Shown here: in pieces, positions 1 through 7,911 of the stretch
Position numbering within the stretch: position 1 is the stretch's first letter
Layout of the letters: each line of letters begins with the position of its first letter
NCBI GenBank assembly: GCA_017449215.1
Contig: JAFSJY010000061.1
Coordinates: 1-49,722, forward strand
Direction: 5' to 3'
Origin: Acholeplasmatales bacterium
GTDB taxonomy: Bacteria; Bacillota_I; Bacilli_A; Acholeplasmatales; Anaeroplasmataceae
DNA length: 49,722 nt
Notes under the pieces: model-generated
Told to the model about the DNA's origin: nothing
Databases searched by the model: none
Seen by the model: only the letters and a program-made list of their open reading frames with translations
Position numbers and translations under genes: made by a program

Positions 1-537
1 ATGAGCTCCACCATAGCCATAAACTGTTACCTTAGCACCAGCCTTAACAGCTAATGTAATTGAACCATTCTTTACTTGTCCGTTATTTGCATTTGCATTA
101 TTGATTGTTGCAGTATATGTAACACCTTCAATTGAATCAATATTACAATCAGCACCAAATACAATCTCAACATCCTTATCTGTTGAAGGAACAGGATATT
201 CAATCTTAATTGACATTAAGTAGTTGTTACCATCTACTGCAGTGATTACTACGTCACCATCAGCTGCTACTACAACTTCATAGTCCTTATTTTGAGTTTC
301 TGAAGTTGAACCATTAGCAGTTACTGTATATGATGTATAATCACCAGCGTCAGTACCATGAGCTCCACCATAGCCATAAACTGTTACCTTAGCACCAGCC
401 TTAACAGCTAATGTAATTGAACCATTCTTTACTTGTCCGTTATTTGCATTTGCATTATTGATTGTTGCAGTATATGTAACGCCTGTAACTGAATCAATAT
501 TACAGTTAGTACCAAATACAATTTCAACATCCTTATC
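1..537 (-). repeat. Tandem 357-bp (119-residue) repeat in the methylesterase C-terminus
   Basis: The unit at 181-537 is followed in the reading direction by a second unit at 180 and below, cut by the window edge. Positions 1-123 are identical to 358-480, and only eight bases differ over 1-180 versus 358-537. The unit begins DKDVEIVFG and contains KVTVYGYGGAH, resembling a beta-sandwich carbohydrate-binding module. Such high identity between units implies recent duplication or gene conversion. Confidence 0.9.
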
Positions 538-3500
538 TGTTGAATCAGTTACAACAACAGGAACTGTTGGAGTTGAAGTGAAATCTACTTCGAATGCACC
601 AATGTAGCCATTACCTGATGCAGTAATTACTACTTCACCAGCAGCATCGAATGCATATTCATATGCCTTCATATCACCAGTACCTGAAGAAGTTGGTGTA
701 ACAGCTGTACCATTTAATGTTACAACAGCATTGTTATTTCCTTGATAGAAATACATTCTTAAGATACTTGCAGCATTTGTAGTATACTTAATAGTATTTG
801 TATCATTGAACTTTAACCAGTTATCCTTACCATTTGAAGAAACTCCATTGTAAGTTACTAAATCATATGTTGCGTTGTCAGCAGCTGAAGTCATTCTAAT
901 ACCAGCTTCATCATTATTATGATTTACTACTACGGCATCAGTATTAACTGCGTGATAAGAACCACCCTTAAAGTTAACAAATGTATTCTTAGAAATCTTT
1001 GTTGCATATTCACATACTGCATATAAGATTGGGTTATTTTCTGATTGTGTATCACCACGCTCGATATCCCATGTAGCAGCTGTAGGAATAGAATATACAT
1101 AAGTTGTAGTTGTATCAGCATTAACAGTTGTGCTTAATAATTCAGCGTTAGTTGTACCAGCATGTACAATTGGAGTAGCCTTTACTTGACCATTCTCTGT
1201 TACGATAACTACTGTTAATGTAGCATTACCCTTAGTTGTAGAGATAGAAAGCTTACCAGCACTATTAAGCTTTAAGCCCTTATTAGTAGAAATAGTTTCA
1301 CCAGCAATATTTGTGAATGTATATGTCTTACCTAAGCTCTTGTAAGCTGAACTATTTGTATTGAAGTTACCAATTTCAGTAGCTTTACCTGTTACTACAT
1401 GTGTTTCAGCATTTTCTACACCATCTTCTGTCTTAACATCAGTATCTGTTGTATACCACTCAGCCTTAACCCACTTAGGATCAACTGGCTTACAAGTATA
1501 AGTACCAGTTACACCACTACCATCACATGCAGTTGCTGTGAATGTTACTTCACCTGCAGCAACGAATGTTACTCTACCTTCATATGGATCAATTGTAGCT
1601 ACATTTTCATCTGAAGAAGACCACTTAACTGACTTATTAGTTGCTGTCTTATTAGTAATTACTGAAGATAATGTTAGAGGAACACCAACACATTCAGTTG
1701 TTGTACTAGCAGTAACTGTAATTCCAGATGCCTTTTCTTCAGTAACAGATGGATCAGTTGTTACTACAATCTTAGTAATATATGTTGTGCCCTTAGCTGT
1801 TAATACTACAGATCTAGCTGCAGCATCATATACAGCATATGTGTTCATTACTTGAGCACCTGTTGAGTTATTATTGAAGAACATTACAGCTTCACCATCT
1901 TGAGTATCTGCTGTAATTTCAACAGTACCTGAATAGAAACCATATACTTCTACAAAGCTCTTACCAGTAACAGGAACAGTAATTGTTGCACCGTTGCCAC
2001 CTGAATAGCTACCAGAGCTATGAGCTGTAAATCCTTCTACCATTGATGATAAATCTGCTGAACCATCAAATGTATAAACAGTTGTTTCACCAGCTGTATC
2101 TGTTGCTAATACATCAGAAGATGCATCCATATCTACAGCAAAACCATTTTCAAGAATTAGAGCATCAATATCCCAAGCAGTTGATGCATCCTTTTCATAC
2201 TTTTGCTTTTGAGTATTATACATTCTGTTAAGAATTGTTCTACGACCATTGAATTCTGTTGCAACTGTATCAGCAGCTACGATACCTGCAGTACCTGTAT
2301 AATTTAAAGAAGCTGCAGTTGCTGCGTCCATCTTCCAACCGATTGCTGTAGCATCGAACTCTGTTGCTGTTGCAGAACCCTTCCAAATACTTGATTCGAT
2401 ATCTGAACAAGTTGTATTGATATAAGCGATTTGGTTATAATAATCAGTTGTTGAGCTCCATGGATTACGAGCTAAATATGTCTCTTGTCCATTTTCCTTA
2501 GCTTCAGCAGATTCCTTAACAGTTGAGTTATAAATAACTAAACCCTTACCAACCTTTGAAGACTTAGCCATTCTTGGAGCTGTAACATATGATGCATGAG
2601 ATGATGCAGTTGAATCGTAAACAGATACGATTTCGCACTTTTCATATAATGCTACTGAACCAGCTTGCTCCATCCAGATGAAGTCAACGTCACCTTCAAT
2701 GTAGCATCCATAGAACCATGCCTTACCAGCAGTTCTTAATGTATCTTGATGAGATTTAAATGAACAGTTATAAGCTACTGTATTACCCTTTGTATCAGTA
2801 CCTAATACTTCTGCTTGTGTATTAGATGCAAGACCTGCATCAGCAGCACCTGTACGTGTCCAGTCGCTTTCAAGAGTAAGATTTTCAAGAATAATATTAC
2901 CAGTACCTTGGATTTCCATTAAGTTACGAGTCTTTTCCTGAGTCATATTTGAACCATGACCCTTAATGATTACATCAGCACCATACTTAGTATCAGTTGC
3001 ACCTACAATCTTAATTGTAGCTGAACCATTATAATCTAAGCCATTTTCATTATATGTTCCCTTTGGAACAATAATAGTAAATGTATCTGTACTATTTGCT
3101 GGAACAGCAGAAATAGCTTCCTTAATTGTACCATACTCAGTACCATTCATTGTAATCTTTGTAGCTTCAACTAATGTAGAAGTCCACTTAGCGTATAATG
3201 TCACATCTCCTGTAGGAGCTGTATCAAAGCTAAATGCTTGAGTTAAAGCAACGTCAGTATACCATCCTTCAAAAGTATAAGTATTTACTGAACCAGTTCT
3301 TGTTGGATCAGTAGGCTTAGTAGCCTTCTTTCCTTCCTCTACTGTTTGAGATGCTACAGCTGTACCACCATTTGAATAGAAGTTTACTGTGAAATTCTTC
3401 TTAGCTGGTGTTACTGTTCCTCCACCGTTTGTTGTTCCGCTTCCGCTATTGCTTCCACCATCTTCTGTAGTTGTAGGTGTTGTAGGCTCAGCGTCATCAC

Positions 3501-3570
3501 CACATGCAGATAAACTAAAAACTGCTGCGGCAGCTAGGGCTAAACCTAATAAAATCTTTCTTTTTTTCAT
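1..3570 (-). CDS. Pectin methylesterase-like multidomain lipoprotein (3' end beyond window)
   Basis: 1190 residues are visible and the frame is still open at position 1. The start has a lipoprotein signal ending in a lipobox (LSAC, about residue 22), then a Ser/Gly/Thr linker, an InlB/Flg_new-type repeat (FEGWYTD, to about 110), and a carbohydrate esterase family 8 domain. The CE8 motifs are clear: SHQDTLR with Asp276, GDVDFIW with Asp296, and YLARNPW with Arg368, matching the two catalytic Asp and the Arg of pectin methylesterases. After it come a beta-sandwich-like domain, a Big2-like Ig domain (about 612-690), a domain with a TNKGLKLNSAGKLS core (about 700-810), and a 119-residue repeat. 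It probably removes methyl esters from pectin at the cell surface. Nearest neighbour is a two-component system; a promoter with an operator-like palindrome precedes it. The function call rests on motifs, not alignment. Confidence 0.85.
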   Translation of the reverse strand, partial: MKKRKILLGLALAAAAVFSLSACGDDAEPTTPTTTEDGGSNSGSGTTNGGGTVTPAKKNFTVNFYSNGGTAVASQTVEEGKKATKPTDPTRTGSVNTYTFEGWYTDVALTQAFSFDTAPTGDVTLYAKWTSTLVEATKITMNGTEYGTIKEAISAVPANSTDTFTIIVPKGTYNENGLDYNGSATIKIVGATDTKYGADVIIKGHGSNMTQEKTRNLMEIQGTGNIILENLTLESDWTRTGAADAGLASNTQAEVLGTDTKGNTVAYNCSFKSHQDTLRTAGKAWFYGCYIEGDVDFIWMEQAGSVALYEKCEIVSVYDSTASSHASYVTAPRMAKSSKVGKGLVIYNSTVKESAEAKENGQETYLARNPWSSTTDYYNQIAYINTTCSDIESSIWKGSATATEFDATAIGWKMDAATAASLNYTGTAGIVAADTVATEFNGRRTILNRMYNTQKQKYEKDASTAWDIDALILENGFAVDMDASSDVLATDTAGETTVYTFDGSADLSSMVEGFTAHSSGSYSGGNGATITVPVTGKSFVEVYGFYSGTVEITADTQDGEAVMFFNNNSTGAQVMNTYAVYDAAARSVVLTAKGTTYITKIVVTTDPSVTEEKASGITVTASTTTECVGVPLTLSSVITNKTATNKSVKWSSSDENVATIDPYEGRVTFVAAGEVTFTATACDGSGVTGTYTCKPVDPKWVKAEWYTTDTDVKTEDGVENAETHVVTGKATEIGNFNTNSSAYKSLGKTYTFTNIAGETISTNKGLKLNSAGKLSISTTKGNATLTVVIVTENGQVKATPIVHAGTTNAELLSTTVNADTTTTYVYSIPTAATWDIERGDTQSENNPILYAVCEYATKISKNTFVNFKGGSYHAVNTDAVVVNHNNDEAGIRMTSAADNATYDLVTYNGVSSNGKDNWLKFNDTNTIKYTTNAASILRMYFYQGNNNAVVTLNGTAVTPTSSGTGDMKAYEYAFDAAGEVVITASGNGYIGAFEVDFTSTPTVPVVVTDSTDKDVEIVFGTNCNIDSVTGVTYTATINNANANNGQVKNGSITLAVKAGAKVTVYGYGGAHGTDAGDYTSYTVTANGSTSETQNKDYEVVVAADGDVVITAVDGNNYLMSIKIEYPVPSTDKDVEIVFGADCNIDSIEGVTYTATINNANANNGQVKNGSITLAVKAGAKVTVYGYGGAH

Positions 3571-3639
3571 TCTTACATTTCCTCTCTGTTTTTTCTTAAA
3601 AATGTATGATTTTTGCAACCATATCTAGTTTTGTTATAT

Positions 3640-3662
3640 CACACAGAAAGCGCTTTTTCAAT
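3640..3662 (-). promoter_or_regulatory. Sigma-A promoter with embedded LacI/CcpA-like operator
   Basis: On the minus strand TTGAAA and TATAAC are separated by 17 bases. The spacer contains the perfect palindrome AAAGCGCTTT, a close match to the core of catabolite-responsive/LacI-family operators (consensus TGWAANCGNTNWCA, about 11 of 14 matching). A repressor bound there would block RNA polymerase. It lies about 70 bases upstream of the methylesterase start. Confidence 0.7.
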
Positions 3663-3664
3663 AG

Positions 3665-3692
3665 CACTTCGGGTCATGTTATGACACGAGTG
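3665..3692. promoter_or_regulatory. Imperfect inverted repeat upstream of the methylesterase promoter
   Basis: Arms CACTTCGGGTCAT and ATGACACGAGTG flank a 3-base spacer (GTT). It sits immediately upstream of the -35 element, a typical activator position. It could be a binding site for the response regulator encoded next door, or an RNA hairpin; the sequence does not decide. Confidence 0.4.
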
Positions 3693-3776
3693 TATCGTTA
3701 TTTTTAATACCTCAAATTTAGTGCTTTTCGTGGTTGATTTTCAAATTTTTTTCTACTAAAATGTAGTTGGTATATG

Positions 3777-3834
3777 AAGATACTCCCCTTGGTATCTTTC
3801 AACTCACACGAAAGGCCCATTCCCTTGGGTCTTT
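3777..3834 (-). other. Two tandem hairpins between the kinase gene and the methylesterase promoter
   Basis: Read on the minus strand, a 9-bp stem (AAAGACCCA with TGGGCCTTT, one G-U pair; 3811-3834) is followed by a 7-bp stem (AAGATAC with GTATCTT; 3777-3798). Each has CCAAGGG at its apex. Neither is followed by a good T-tract, so they are not ordinary terminators. Function unknown. The rest of the 3571-3893 gap holds the methylesterase promoter, the inverted repeat and a terminator. Confidence 0.4.
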
Positions 3835-3850
3835 TACTTTTACATAACAA

Positions 3851-3887
3851 AAAAATCATGGCCTACATGTTGGAAACCATGATTTTT
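3851..3887 (-). terminator. Intrinsic terminator of the two-component operon
   Basis: An 11-bp perfect stem (AAAAATCATGG with CCATGATTTTT) is followed on the minus strand by a run of T, six bases past the kinase stop codon. Confidence 0.85.
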
Positions 3888-3893
3888 CTTTAT

Positions 3894-5204
3894 TTAGTTA
3901 TTTCTTTTAGATGATTCAATAATGAATGATACGCCTATTGGTTCTTCATTTTGAACACTTAGCTTATAATCAAAGAAATTAACTGTCTTTTGCACTATTG
4001 ACATACCAAGACCAAATTGTCCTTTGCTTCCTTTTTCATAAGGTTTAAATGCATTACCAATGAATTTAGCATCAATATGCTCACCATCATTATAGATTCT
4101 TATTCTATCAGGTCTTAATACTATTTTAATTTCAGATTTAGCATATCTTAGAGCATTTTCTATTATATTACTTAATACAATATCCCAATTCTCATAATAT
4201 CCTTTAAATATTACCTTTTCTAAATCTAAATTGAAATTAATATTTGATTGATGCTTATATTTAATTACAACATCATTAATTAATTCATCCATTTCAATAT
4301 CAATAAATGGATTAGATTTATCAAGATATTCAATACTGTTATATTGTAATAGCTTAATAACCTTCTTCTCTAATAAATTAGATTGTTCAATAATAACATT
4401 TAATGCATCAATAGATTCAACACCATCCTGGATTGCTTCTGCGTATGATTTTATAACAGCTATAGGTGTTTTAAAGTCATGTGATAGATTTTGAAGCATT
4501 TCCTGCTTTGTCTCTTCATTTTGATATATTTGCAATCTCATTTTCTCAATAGAGCATGATAATTGCCCAACCTCATCACAACCACCATCTAAATATTCCT
4601 TTTCATATTTATTATTAGGCATGTTTTCGATATGAAGCTGTAAATATCTAATTCTTCTTACATAAGTATTACTCCACCATGAAATTACTAATATAGATAT
4701 AAATATCATAATAGTAAATACTAATATTGATCTAAATGATATTGTCTTTATCATCTCAAATGCATATGTATCATCTGTAAAAATAATAGTGAAAATATTA
4801 GGATTATCAAATGACTGACAAACATAGTAAATTTCTTTAGATTCTAGCTCAATTTCACCACGAAGTCTAAGCATACTATCAGTATTTTTTACTTCATTAA
4901 TTAACAATTCAACTGATTCATCACTAATCTTAAAATCTAAATCAGAATTTAATTCCCATGTGCCATTATTGTAAATGATATATGCAAATTTCATATCATT
5001 CTTTTCTCTGTCTGGTCTCTTTCTATCATCACCAACATCCATAGTTCTAATAAATGCAGAATATGATGATAATCTAGAATAAACCTCATCATAAGCAATT
5101 GCTCTTACAGATGTAATAGTTATTGCAGAGAAAGCTATTGTTGCTATCAACAATATGCTTGCAAATAAAATGAATAATTGACCAGTAAAGCCTAGTTTTT
5201 TCAT
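3894..5204 (-). CDS. Membrane sensor histidine kinase
   Basis: 436 residues with a classical two-membrane-segment sensor layout: TM1 about 8-31, an extracytoplasmic sensor region about 32-156, TM2 about 157-177, a HAMP region, then a HisKA domain with the phospho-accepting His242 in LSHDFKTP. The ATPase domain shows an N box (NIIENALRYAK), a G1 box (IYNDGEHI) and a G2 box (GLGMSIVQKT), so it should be active. Its start overlaps the response regulator stop by 4 bases (ATGA), which indicates translational coupling and a cognate pair. The ligand is unknown. Because the next gene is a pectin methylesterase, a link to plant cell-wall sugars is possible, but a cell-envelope stress sensor is equally compatible with this architecture. 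Confidence 0.93.
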   Translation of the reverse strand: MKKLGFTGQLFILFASILLIATIAFSAITITSVRAIAYDEVYSRLSSYSAFIRTMDVGDDRKRPDREKNDMKFAYIIYNNGTWELNSDLDFKISDESVELLINEVKNTDSMLRLRGEIELESKEIYYVCQSFDNPNIFTIIFTDDTYAFEMIKTISFRSILVFTIMIFISILVISWWSNTYVRRIRYLQLHIENMPNNKYEKEYLDGGCDEVGQLSCSIEKMRLQIYQNEETKQEMLQNLSHDFKTPIAVIKSYAEAIQDGVESIDALNVIIEQSNLLEKKVIKLLQYNSIEYLDKSNPFIDIEMDELINDVVIKYKHQSNINFNLDLEKVIFKGYYENWDIVLSNIIENALRYAKSEIKIVLRPDRIRIYNDGEHIDAKFIGNAFKPYEKGSKGQFGLGMSIVQKTVNFFDYKLSVQNEEPIGVSFIIESSKRNN

Positions 5205-5866
5205 ACTAATAATCTATATCCAAAGCCATAGATTGTTTCAACATTAAGATTAGGCATTTTTTGTCTTAATCTTCTCATTAAATCATCTACTACTCTATCG
5301 CTTCCGAAATAGTCACTTCCCCAAACATTATCTAGAATTTGATCTCTTGAGAAAGCCTTAGCTTTATTTTCTAATAGGAATAATAATAAATCATATTCCT
5401 TACTTGTTAAATTAATATTCTCGTTATTTTCATATACAATTCTCTTATCAAAATCAATTGTATATCCATTAAATGAAAATACATTATTATTTATAGCATC
5501 ACCATATGATCTATTTAATATATTTTTAACTCTTAATACTAATTCTCTTGGAGAATATGGCTTTGCAATATAATCATCAGAACCAAGCTCAAGACCCATT
5601 ACCTTATCGATATCATGATCTCTAGCAGATGCAAAAATTACAGGCTTTTTAGGATTCTTTTCTCTAATTGCTTTAATTAGATCATAGCCTGTTACCTCAC
5701 CAGGTAGCATTATATCTAATATCCATAAATTAATATCATCACTTATAGCATTTAAAGCATCCTCACCAGTTGTATAGATAACAGTATCATATCCTTCATT
5801 TTTTAAATACTTATCTACTACTGATGCTAAATTCTTCTCATCCTCAACAATTGCAATTTTATACAT
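5201..5866 (-). CDS. OmpR/PhoB-family response regulator
   Basis: 221 residues. The receiver domain (about 1-118) has the acidic pair Glu8-Asp9, the phosphorylation site Asp51 (WILDIMLPG), Ser80 and Lys102. The C-terminal winged helix (about 130-221) has the usual ending, with VVDDLMRRLRQK in the recognition helix region and TIYGFGYRL at the end. It should bind DNA as a dimer after phosphorylation by the kinase encoded directly downstream. A strong SD (GAGAGGGG) precedes the ATG by 7 bases. Family and partner are secure; target genes are not visible, although the inverted repeat at 3665-3692 is a candidate site. Confidence 0.95.
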   Translation of the reverse strand: MYKIAIVEDEKNLASVVDKYLKNEGYDTVIYTTGEDALNAISDDINLWILDIMLPGEVTGYDLIKAIREKNPKKPVIFASARDHDIDKVMGLELGSDDYIAKPYSPRELVLRVKNILNRSYGDAINNNVFSFNGYTIDFDKRIVYENNENINLTSKEYDLLLFLLENKAKAFSRDQILDNVWGSDYFGSDRVVDDLMRRLRQKMPNLNVETIYGFGYRLLV

Positions 5867-5900
5867 ATTATCGCCCCTCTCATATATTCGATTATAACAT
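5867..5900 (-). promoter_or_regulatory. Extended -10 promoter for the two-component operon
   Basis: On the minus strand TGTTATAAT (extended -10) lies about 20 bases upstream of the response regulator start. No good -35 is visible, as is usual for extended -10 promoters. It lies downstream of the rpoE terminator, so the operon can be transcribed on its own. Confidence 0.5.
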
Positions 5901-5910
5901 AAATATTTTT

Positions 5911-5969
5911 AAAAAAGAAAAGAACAGCATTCTGGCTGTTCTTAAATAGCATTATTTTTCAGCCAGAAT
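5911..5969 (-). terminator. rpoE terminator with an overlapping alternative stem
   Basis: On the minus strand AAGAACAGC pairs with GCTGTTCTT (5920-5943), followed by a TTTTCTTTTTT tract: a good intrinsic terminator. A second 9-bp stem, ATTCTGGCT (5961-5969) with AGCCAGAAT (5929-5937), overlaps the 5' arm of the terminator stem, so the two cannot form together. A TATAAT -10 at 5985-5990 could start a short leader just upstream of it. The terminator is clear; attenuator behaviour is inference. Confidence 0.75.
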
Positions 5970-6038
5970 ATTATATTCAGGCCTATTATAGCTTAAAATT
6001 TTAGATAACTTATATGATTAATTTGTGAAAATATGTGA

Positions 6039-6554
6039 TTAGTCTTCGTATAAGTCTTCGTAATCATCCATGTACTTATTGTACTTTTCTTCATCATCAT
6101 TATCATCATATGAATCTTCGTCTTCTTCATCATCTTCAAGATCATCTTCATCCTCATCATCATATGAATCTTCATCATCCTCATCTTCGTCGTCATCGTC
6201 GAAGTCATCTTCCTCTTCTTCATCAGCATCTTCAAGCTCAAGATCAGACTCGTTAAGATCGTCATCTTCCTCTTCAGCATTGTCATAATCATCCTTAGAG
6301 TTGAATGAAGAACCATCCTTATCAAATTGATCTAATGATTGACGAGATTTTAAATCCCACTTGTTTTCACCCATGAAAACAAATTTAGATGATGTTGTAA
6401 TATCTGTATATAATTTAGCTGCATAAGTGCCATCAGTATCAATAACACCCTTTCTAGCTAATGTTTCTTCTATTAAAGTATAAATATCAATTGGCTCTTT
6501 CTTTTCATCCATTATTTCAAGAGCAATTTCAATTAATGACATTTGATTTTCCAT
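6039..6554 (-). CDS. rpoE: DNA-directed RNA polymerase delta subunit
   Basis: 171 residues. The N-terminal part (about 1-85) matches the HARE-HTH fold of the Bacillota delta subunit (SLIEIALEIMDEKKEP, FVFMGENKWDLKSR). The C-terminal half is an almost uninterrupted Asp/Glu tail, also typical. Delta binds core RNA polymerase, helps release it from nucleic acid and increases dependence on the initiating nucleotide. I place the start at 6554 rather than at an in-frame ATG seven codons upstream, because GGAGGA sits 6 bases before 6554 and would lie inside the longer version. It has its own promoter and a terminator downstream. The acidic tail is encoded by a GAT/GAA-rich quasi-repetitive tract that is prone to length change. 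Confidence 0.93.
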   Translation of the reverse strand: MENQMSLIEIALEIMDEKKEPIDIYTLIEETLARKGVIDTDGTYAAKLYTDITTSSKFVFMGENKWDLKSRQSLDQFDKDGSSFNSKDDYDNAEEEDDDLNESDLELEDADEEEEDDFDDDDEDEDDEDSYDDEDEDDLEDDEEDEDSYDDNDDEEKYNKYMDDYEDLYED

Positions 6555-6587
6555 CTTGCTTCCTCCAAGTTGCATAAACGCTATTAT

Positions 6588-6616
6588 ATTTTACTTAAAA
6601 TCTATCTATTTTGCAA
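6588..6616 (-). promoter_or_regulatory. rpoE promoter
   Basis: On the minus strand TTGCAA (6611-6616) and TAAAAT (6588-6593) are separated by exactly 17 bases, about 34 bases upstream of the chosen start. Confidence 0.7.
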
Positions 6617-6645
6617 GTATTTAATATCAATAATTCAAACAGATA

Positions 6646-7005
6646 TTAATTTATTAATATCCATAGTTTATGATGTTGCTTAATATCTTCTACATTTAAA
6701 TCATATTCAATAGTTAGCTTATTAGATTCTATAACTAATTTTGTAGTCAAAACTATCATATCAAATTCAAGCCCAAGCTTATTACTATAATGCCCAATTT
6801 TTCTTTCACCAAGTGATAAAGGTAGTAACATATTAGTATCGCCTATACGACGAAATAATACGCTCATATCATCATTTATTGTGATTTCGATTTGTGTATT
6901 AGGACATGTTTTATCATTAAAGATAATTGTATTATCTTTTCTTGAATAATTTTCACTAAAAATTACCTTATTTCCATCAGAATCAACACTATGAAAAGTA
7001 ATCAT
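6646..7005 (-). CDS. DUF1934/YwiB-like small beta-barrel protein
   Basis: 119 residues without signal peptide or membrane segment. The pattern of alternating hydrophobic strands, a central MSVLFRRIGDTNMLLPLSLGERK and a C-terminal LTIEYDLNVED resembles the YwiB/DUF1934 calycin-like family, which in Bacillus lies beside rpoE. The adjacency to rpoE here supports the assignment. Function is unknown. The ATG follows the recR stop directly, with an SD (GAAGGGAT) inside the recR 3' end, so it is probably translated from the dnaX-ybaB-recR transcript. Confidence 0.6.
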   Translation of the reverse strand: MITFHSVDSDGNKVIFSENYSRKDNTIIFNDKTCPNTQIEITINDDMSVLFRRIGDTNMLLPLSLGERKIGHYSNKLGLEFDMIVLTTKLVIESNKLTIEYDLNVEDIKQHHKLWILIN

Positions 7006-7611
7006 TTAATAATCCCTTCTGCCTTCAAATGCTTTTAACAAAGTAAGCTCATCAATATAAGAAATGTCTCCACCTACAGGTAAACCATGGGCAATTCTAG
7101 TAACCTTTACATCAAATGATTTTAATAATTCCTTTAAATATTTGGCTGTAGTTTCACCCTCTAAGGTTGCGTTAGTGGCTAAAATAATTTCATCTACTTC
7201 TCCATTTTTTACTTTATCTAAAAGAGATGAAATATTTAAATCATCAATTCCTATTCCCTTACTAAAAGATATAGCACCATTTAATACATGATAAATTCCC
7301 TTATATTCATTTACTTTTTCCATAGTAAATAAATCCTTAACAGATTCAACAACTAAAATTTGTCTATGATTTCTTTCATTATCACTACAAATTTTACAAA
7401 TCTTTCCTTCGGAAATATTACCACATGATTCACAAATATGAATATCTGTATGTAAAGAGTTTAATGCATTTGAAAAATCAACAATATCCTCATCCTTCAT
7501 ATGCATAAATACATATAAAGCATATCTTTCAGCAGTTTTTCTTCCAACAGATGGTAGATGCTCAAATGATTCTATTAAATTTTCTAACGCATCTGGATAT
7601 TTATTATTCAT
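7006..7611 (-). CDS. recR: Recombination protein RecR
   Basis: 201 residues, the usual length. Features in order: an N-terminal helix-hairpin-helix region (SFEHLPSVGRKTAERYALY), a four-cysteine zinc motif (CESCGNISEGKICKIC), a Toprim domain with ILVVES and ATNATLEGETTA, and the C-terminal RIAHGLPVGGDISYIDELTL signature. RecR acts with RecO, and with RecF at gaps, to load RecA on SSB-coated DNA. Its start overlaps the ybaB stop (TAATG). recF is in this window on the other side of the origin. Confidence 0.97.
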   Translation of the reverse strand: MNNKYPDALENLIESFEHLPSVGRKTAERYALYVFMHMKDEDIVDFSNALNSLHTDIHICESCGNISEGKICKICSDNERNHRQILVVESVKDLFTMEKVNEYKGIYHVLNGAISFSKGIGIDDLNISSLLDKVKNGEVDEIILATNATLEGETTAKYLKELLKSFDVKVTRIAHGLPVGGDISYIDELTLLKAFEGRRDY

Positions 7612-7907
7612 TAGAATCCAAATCCTAAGCCGCCGCCAAAGCCGCCCATAATCTTAGAAGATTCTTCATCAATCTTCTTCATAGCATCATTTAAAGCAAT
7701 TACAACCATATCTTGAACCATTTCGATATCATCCTTTGCAGCTTCAGGATCGATAGTAACACTTACAACCTCGTGGCTACCCTTTATTTCAACTGATACT
7801 ACTCCACCACCAGCTGTTCCCTTAAATACAGTAGCCTCAAGCTTTGCTTGAGCTTCCTCCATTTGCTTTTGTAACTTTCTAAGTCTCATCATTTGTTGTT
7901 GATTCAT
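7611..7907 (-). CDS. YbaB/EbfC-family nucleoid-associated protein
   Basis: 98 residues. It shows the family hallmark: a Met/Gln-rich N-terminal helix (RLRKLQKQMEEAQAKLEA), the central GTAGGGVVSVEIKGSHEV segment and a Gly/Phe-rich tail. These small dimers bind DNA and are nearly always encoded between dnaX and recR, as here. The SD (GGAGGAATAA) lies within the end of dnaX, so translation is coupled. Confidence 0.95.
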   Translation of the reverse strand: MNQQQMMRLRKLQKQMEEAQAKLEATVFKGTAGGGVVSVEIKGSHEVVSVTIDPEAAKDDIEMVQDMVVIALNDAMKKIDEESSKIMGGFGGGLGFGF

Positions 7908-7911
7908 TTTA

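Noticed and set aside
1-537. Tandem repeat considered as a CRISPR array or a mobile element
   Set aside because: The unit is 357 bp, in frame with the protein, and has no short spacers or terminal inverted repeats.
1399-2231. Plus-strand reading frames within the methylesterase region
   Set aside because: They are antisense to a continuous minus-strand gene with clear family motifs.
6035-6288. Plus-strand reading frames rich in Ser or His opposite rpoE
   Set aside because: They are the complement of the GAT/GAA tract encoding the acidic tail, have no SD, and overlap a secure gene.
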